Assembly (NCBI RefSeq): GCF_018918145.1
Contig: NZ_JAHLPX010000003.1
Coordinates: 62,001 to 126,000, forward strand
Reading direction: 5' to 3'
Origin: Anaerotignum sp. MSJ-24
GTDB taxonomy: Bacteria > Bacillota > Clostridia > Lachnospirales > Anaerotignaceae
DNA: 64,000 nucleotides
Each line of letters begins with the position of its first letter. The first letter of the stretch is position 1. Shown piece after piece: positions 60,151 through 64,000 of the stretch. The translations under genes were made by a program, and so were the position numbers. The notes beneath the pieces were generated by a model that saw only the letters and a program-made list of their open reading frames with translations, was not told where the DNA came from and did not search any database.

Positions 60151-60828
60151 ATGGAAAACAGTGTTGAAAAGGTAATCGGCGATTTTTGGGATAACTACTC
60201 ATCTGAGTTTGATGGTGAACATGATACAGAAAACATAGATGTATGGAAAAAATATCTTGAGGAGATTTTGGGAGCTGATAAAAACAAGGTGGTACTCGAC
60301 ATGGGTGCGGGAACAGGCTTCCTTGCAAATATGACAGCAGAGCTTGGATATACATCAATAGGTGTTGATATTTCAAGAAAAATGCTTGAATATGCAGTTG
60401 ATCATGCTGATAAGAAAAAGGTATCGGCTGCTTATATGTACGGTAGCATACTTGATCTTCCTTTTATGGACAACACAGCGGATTATGTTATAAACGCAAG
60501 AGTTTTATGGACTCTTGTTGAGCCGGATAAGGCTATAAAGGAATGGGCGAGAGTAATTAAGCCCGGCGGAAGCATCTTCTGCTTTAATCGAATGAAAGAA
60601 GACGAAGGAATTACGGTATACAAAAAAGATTTCTATGACAACAAAGAGGTAGACGATAAGCTTGTTGTGCAGGGTGCAAAAATGGACGAGCTTAAAAACT
60701 TAATGGAACGAAACGGACTTGTCAACGTAAGAATTGAACAGCTTCCTGATACATATAAGGATGAAGCCTTAAAGGATATGGACTGGTATCAGCCTTGGTT
60801 TGTTCTTGCGGCAGATAAACCATTATAA
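60151..60828 (+). CDS. SAM-dependent methyltransferase linked to a nickel/peptide-type importer
   Basis: A 225-residue class I methyltransferase with motif I VLDMGAGTGFLANM (about residues 50-63), IGVDIS, and YVINARVLWTLVEPDKAIKEW (about 113-133). The N terminus VEKVIGDFWDNYSSEFD is typical of methyltransferases encoded beside NikABC-like importers in Clostridia. It precedes the binding-protein gene by 30 bases. Perhaps it methylates a ligand that the importer takes up with metal; inference. Confidence 0.82.
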   Translation: MENSVEKVIGDFWDNYSSEFDGEHDTENIDVWKKYLEEILGADKNKVVLDMGAGTGFLANMTAELGYTSIGVDISRKMLEYAVDHADKKKVSAAYMYGSILDLPFMDNTADYVINARVLWTLVEPDKAIKEWARVIKPGGSIFCFNRMKEDEGITVYKKDFYDNKEVDDKLVVQGAKMDELKNLMERNGLVNVRIEQLPDTYKDEALKDMDWYQPWFVLAADKPL

Positions 60829-60858
60829 TAGTGTTTTTTTAATTAAAAGGAGGATATT

Positions 60859-62430
60859 ATGAAATTAAAGAAATATGTAGGCTTTATGCTTGCGGCAGTG
60901 CTTTGCGTATCTGCTCTTGCAGGTTGTTCAAGCTCATCAAAAAAAGAAACTGAGACAACTACAACAGAAACAGATGGAAAAACACTTAGAATTGCTTTCC
61001 CTGATATGGTAACAACAACTGACCCGGCTAATGTAAGCTCGGCAACAATGCTTAAAGAGGTTGCCGGAGTATGTGAAACGCTTGTTTATGCTGACTCTGA
61101 CTTTAAACTCCAGCCTATGCTTGCGACAGAATGGGAACAGACAGGCGATACTACATGGGAGTTCAAGCTCAGAGATGACGTTACCTTCCATGACGGAACA
61201 AAATTCAATGCTGATGCGGTAAAATGGTGTCTTGAAAGAGAACGTGACGAAAACTCAGCCTTCAAAGGCTCAACATTTATTGATTCGGTTGATGTTGTTG
61301 ATGAATATACAATCAGAATAAATACAACACAGCCGACAACTGAGCTTCCTGCCGCACTTTCATATGTAGGCACAACAATAGTTGCACCGACCTCGGTTGA
61401 TGAAAACGGCGATTTTGTTAAAGCAATAGGCACAGGATATTTTATGCAGACTGATTTTGATGTATCAAGCGGAAAATTTGTATGTGAGAAATACGATGGC
61501 TATTGGGGCGATGTAAATACATCGGTTACTTCGAGAGTTATAATCTGTATGAAGGATTCAAGTGCGAGAAGCCTTGCTCTCCAGAACGGAGAGGTTGACA
61601 TTGTTTCGGATATTCCGTTCAGTGACCTTGAAACACTTGCAAACTCAGAAAATATAAAGGTTTCTAAATTTAATACGGCAAGAACATATTTATATGAATA
61701 CAACATGAATAAACCTGTTTTTCAGGACGAAAAGGTTAGAAAAGCGCTTATTTATGCAATAAATAAAGAAGAAATAGTAAACGATGTTCTTCTTGGAGTC
61801 GGCGGAGTTCCCGAAGGTATGCTTATGAACGATATTCCTTGGGCAAACACAGATGTGGATACTTATGACTATGATCCCGATAAGGCTGTTGAACTTTTGG
61901 CAGAGGCAGGCTATACTGATACAGACGGTGACGGTTATCTTGATAAGGACGGCGAAAAGCTTTCACTCAGAATAATAACATTCACAAAAAGACCCGGCTG
62001 TCAGCTTATTGTACAGGCAACACAGGGTTATTTTGCAAACATAGGAATTGATACATCTGTTGAGGTTATGGAATGGACAGCTATGGCGGAGGATGTTGCT
62101 TCCGGAAATTATGATATGGTGCTTAATTCGGTTGCATCATGCTATATGCCTTCACCGACATATTATCTTAACACGGTTTATGTAAACAGCGACAACGGTT
62201 ATCATAACGATAAGGTTGATGAGCTTGTTGCCGAAAGCCTTGCGGTAAGCGATATGGATCAGAAATATGAGCTTTCCAAAGAAGCACAGGCTGTTGCACA
62301 GGAAGATGCCGGAATATATACGGTTGCACTTTACGGTGCGGTATTCGGATTAAGTGACAGAGTTACTAATTTTGATTACAATGCGGCGGCACATGATTTC
62401 ATTGTTCCTTACAACACTGATTTAGCATAA
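60859..62430 (+). CDS. Substrate-binding lipoprotein of a nickel/peptide-type ABC importer
   Basis: A 523-residue family-5 solute-binding protein (NikA/DppA/OppA). Lipoprotein signal ends at LAGC (Cys 22), followed by a Ser/Thr-rich linker. The fold signature includes LATEWEQTGDTTWEFKLRDDV (near 93-113) and FHDGTKFNADAVKW. The adjacent methyltransferases and NikB/NikC-like permeases favour metal-chelate or peptide uptake. It has two or three adjacent aromatic/His residues, but no clear diagnostic ligand site. Confidence 0.88.
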   Translation: MKLKKYVGFMLAAVLCVSALAGCSSSSKKETETTTTETDGKTLRIAFPDMVTTTDPANVSSATMLKEVAGVCETLVYADSDFKLQPMLATEWEQTGDTTWEFKLRDDVTFHDGTKFNADAVKWCLERERDENSAFKGSTFIDSVDVVDEYTIRINTTQPTTELPAALSYVGTTIVAPTSVDENGDFVKAIGTGYFMQTDFDVSSGKFVCEKYDGYWGDVNTSVTSRVIICMKDSSARSLALQNGEVDIVSDIPFSDLETLANSENIKVSKFNTARTYLYEYNMNKPVFQDEKVRKALIYAINKEEIVNDVLLGVGGVPEGMLMNDIPWANTDVDTYDYDPDKAVELLAEAGYTDTDGDGYLDKDGEKLSLRIITFTKRPGCQLIVQATQGYFANIGIDTSVEVMEWTAMAEDVASGNYDMVLNSVASCYMPSPTYYLNTVYVNSDNGYHNDKVDELVAESLAVSDMDQKYELSKEAQAVAQEDAGIYTVALYGAVFGLSDRVTNFDYNAAAHDFIVPYNTDLA

Positions 62431-62440
62431 GTTATTTAAG

Positions 62441-62472
62441 ATATACTCCGCATATTGTTATGCGGAGTATAT
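62441..62472 (+). other. Strong intercistronic hairpin between binding protein and permease
   Basis: ATATACTCCGCAT (62441-62453) pairs perfectly with ATGCGGAGTATAT (62460-62472), with no T run. Such hairpins protect the binding-protein mRNA and lower permease expression in ABC operons. Confidence 0.75.
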
Positions 62473-62491
62473 GTTATAAGAGGAAAATCAA

Positions 62492-63442
62492 ATGACAAAA
62501 TATCTTATCAGACGAATATTAATGGTTGTCGGCGTCCTCTGGATGGTGTCAACTCTTACATATTTTACGGTACACGTTACACCGGGAGATACTGCAACGG
62601 CGGTATTATATGAGCTTTACGGTGAAGATGCGGTAAATACAGAAAATCTCGAAAGAGTAAGGGAAAAATATGACCTTAACGAGTCTGTTTTTAAACAGTA
62701 TGCAGAATGGGTTAAAAATGCCTTTACGGGAAATTTCGGAACAAGCTACCGTTATAATAAACCTGTCAGCTATATGATTGGCTTAAGACTGCCGAATACG
62801 CTTAAGCTTGGTATTACAGCATTCATTTTTTCGGTTTTAATAGCCATACCGTTGGGCGTTATTAGTGCCTTGCAACATAATAAGCTATTCGACCATATAA
62901 GTAGAATTTTTGTACTCATCACATCTTCATTCCCGGCGTTCTGGGTTGCAATAGTGCTAATTATTGTTTGCGCACTTAAGCTCAAGCTGTTTCCTGTAAG
63001 CGGAATGGACAGTCCTCAAAGTATAGTCCTTCCGGCACTTACTTTGTCATTGGGTATGATTGCTACAACGACAAGAATGATGAGAGCATCAATGCTTGAT
63101 GTTATGAGTCAGGATTATATATGGGTTGCAAAGGCTAAGGGACTTACAAGAAACAAAATAATTGTCAGACATATATTAAGAAATGCGATACCGCCCATTA
63201 TTTCTGTTCTCGGTCTTCAGATTGGACATATACTCGGCGGTGCTGTCGTAATAGAAAATATTTTTTCATGGCCGGGTGTAGGCGGTCTGTTCATAGATGC
63301 CATAAATGCAAAGGATATGCCTATGATAGAAGGCTGTGTTCTTGTTATTGCATTTGGATATGCGGCTATTAATCTTGTTGTGGATATAATATATGCGGCA
63401 ATCAATCCTGAAATCAGATATTCGGGGGAGGCTAAAAAATGA
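62492..63442 (+). CDS. NikB/OppB-type ABC permease
   Basis: A 316-residue permease with six membrane helices. Family marks are TKYLIRRILMVVGVLWMVSTLTYF at the start in two parts, TPGDTA, and the coupling EAA loop with YIWVAKAKGLTRNKIIVRHILRNAIPPI (about residues 210-237). The stop overlaps the next ATG (ATGA, 63439-63442). Forms the channel with the downstream NikC-like gene. Confidence 0.9.
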   Translation: MTKYLIRRILMVVGVLWMVSTLTYFTVHVTPGDTATAVLYELYGEDAVNTENLERVREKYDLNESVFKQYAEWVKNAFTGNFGTSYRYNKPVSYMIGLRLPNTLKLGITAFIFSVLIAIPLGVISALQHNKLFDHISRIFVLITSSFPAFWVAIVLIIVCALKLKLFPVSGMDSPQSIVLPALTLSLGMIATTTRMMRASMLDVMSQDYIWVAKAKGLTRNKIIVRHILRNAIPPIISVLGLQIGHILGGAVVIENIFSWPGVGGLFIDAINAKDMPMIEGCVLVIAFGYAAINLVVDIIYAAINPEIRYSGEAKK

Positions 63443-64000
63443 AAAGAGTAAACAGAAAAAACATAATACTTTATGTAGGTATTGTTTTAACGGCTATACT
63501 TGTTGCTGTTGCTATTTTAGCCCCGTATATCATGCCTTATGATCCGACAAAGATGGAGATTTCGCAAAAGTTTATAAAGCCATGTGCAGCACATATATTG
63601 GGAACAGATCATCTTGGAAGAGATATTTTAAGCCGTATTATTCTTGGCTCAAGAATTTCACTTATGACATCGGTAACGGCGATATTTATAAGTGCATTCA
63701 TAGGTACTATGTTAGGCATTATTTCCGGATATTTAGGCGGTGCTGTTGATACGATTATAATGCGTATCGTTGATGTTATGCTTGCCTTTCCTGCTATTGT
63801 TTTTGCACTTGCGTTATCAACATTTTTAGGCAAGGGACAGACAAATCTTCTTATCGCCATATGCTGTGTTCAGTGGACACGATATGCCAGAGTTGCCAGA
63901 GGAGAAACGATTATGTTTAGAGACTCCGAATATATTCAGGCAGCAAGGGCAATAGGTAACTCGAAAACACAGATAATAAAAAATTATGTATTTCCGGCTG
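63439..64000 (+). CDS. NikC/OppC-type ABC permease (runs off the window)
   Basis: The first 187 residues: N-terminal membrane helix (IVLTAILVAVAILAPYIMP), HILGTDHLGRDILSRIILGSRISL (about 53-76), later helices and the EAA loop EYIQAARAIGNSKTQII (about 165-181). It is partial at the window end; the ATPase genes (NikD/E or OppD/F) are expected next. Confidence 0.9.
   Translation, partial: MKRVNRKNIILYVGIVLTAILVAVAILAPYIMPYDPTKMEISQKFIKPCAAHILGTDHLGRDILSRIILGSRISLMTSVTAIFISAFIGTMLGIISGYLGGAVDTIIMRIVDVMLAFPAIVFALALSTFLGKGQTNLLIAICCVQWTRYARVARGETIMFRDSEYIQAARAIGNSKTQIIKNYVFPA

Overview
The window looks like chromosome from an anaerobic, spore-forming, low-GC member of the Clostridia, probably a gut Lachnospirales relative. 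The evidence is a spoVA operon, spoVB, the uvrC-hprK-murB-rapZ-whiA-crh cluster, hybrid cluster protein with a Crp/Fnr regulator, a two-gene SUF system, luxS, and an anaerobic (ThiH-type) thiamine cluster. Host genes favour ATA, AGA and TTG/ATG starts with strong Shine-Dalgarno sites.

Layout. (1) 230-11851 is a roughly 11.6 kb integrative mobilizable element inserted in a REC-GGDEF-EAL signalling gene, whose halves lie at 1-231 and 11850-13189. The element carries a large serine recombinase, TnpW, DnaC-like and replication-initiator proteins, MobA/MobC with a likely oriT, a sigma-like pair, and a lower-GC cargo block: SAM methyltransferase, HTH regulator, and a Tet(O/W/32)-type ribosomal protection gene with its attenuated leader. 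It has no type IV secretion genes, so it would depend on a helper. (2) 13300-16204 is spoVAA-AB-AC-AD-AE. (3) 16303-24343 holds a cupin, a four-carbon acid sugar kinase, DAHP synthase, an iron/cobalamin-type ABC importer, small membrane proteins and spoVB. (4) 24440-32205 is uvrC-hprK-murB-rapZ-whiA-crh followed by a CBS-type pyrophosphatase. (5) 32352-38433 holds an SLH protein, the HcpR-type regulator with a divergent ferredoxin-hcp operon, luxS, and a minimal SufC-SufB pair. (6) 38564-45161 holds a DnaJ/DUF5685/zinc-ribbon operon, a striking array of back-to-back hairpins, and a MarR-controlled heterodimeric ABC exporter. (7) 45497-49999 is a sigma-54 activator with a near-perfect -24/-12 promoter driving kdgT and a two-subunit UxaA-family dehydratase. 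(8) 50042-54112 holds an rRNA methyltransferase, aroC, an LUD protein and a secreted stalk-domain protein. (9) 54317-58146 is a thiSFGHE operon behind a TPP riboswitch and then a second terminator-like leader. (10) 58209-64000 has a CobD-like gene and a methyltransferase diverging from another methyltransferase and a nickel/peptide-type ABC importer that runs off the window.

Most notable points: the element boundaries can be reconstructed to a 2-bp TT core that restores the interrupted reading frame; a triplicated, covarying hairpin unit lies at 40650-40943; tandem attenuators precede thiS; the Crh-like HPr lacks the catalytic histidine; and three genes (element HTH gene, whiA, cobD-like) are broken or recoded at A7/A8 runs. 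No tRNA, rRNA, CRISPR array or insertion sequence was recognised.
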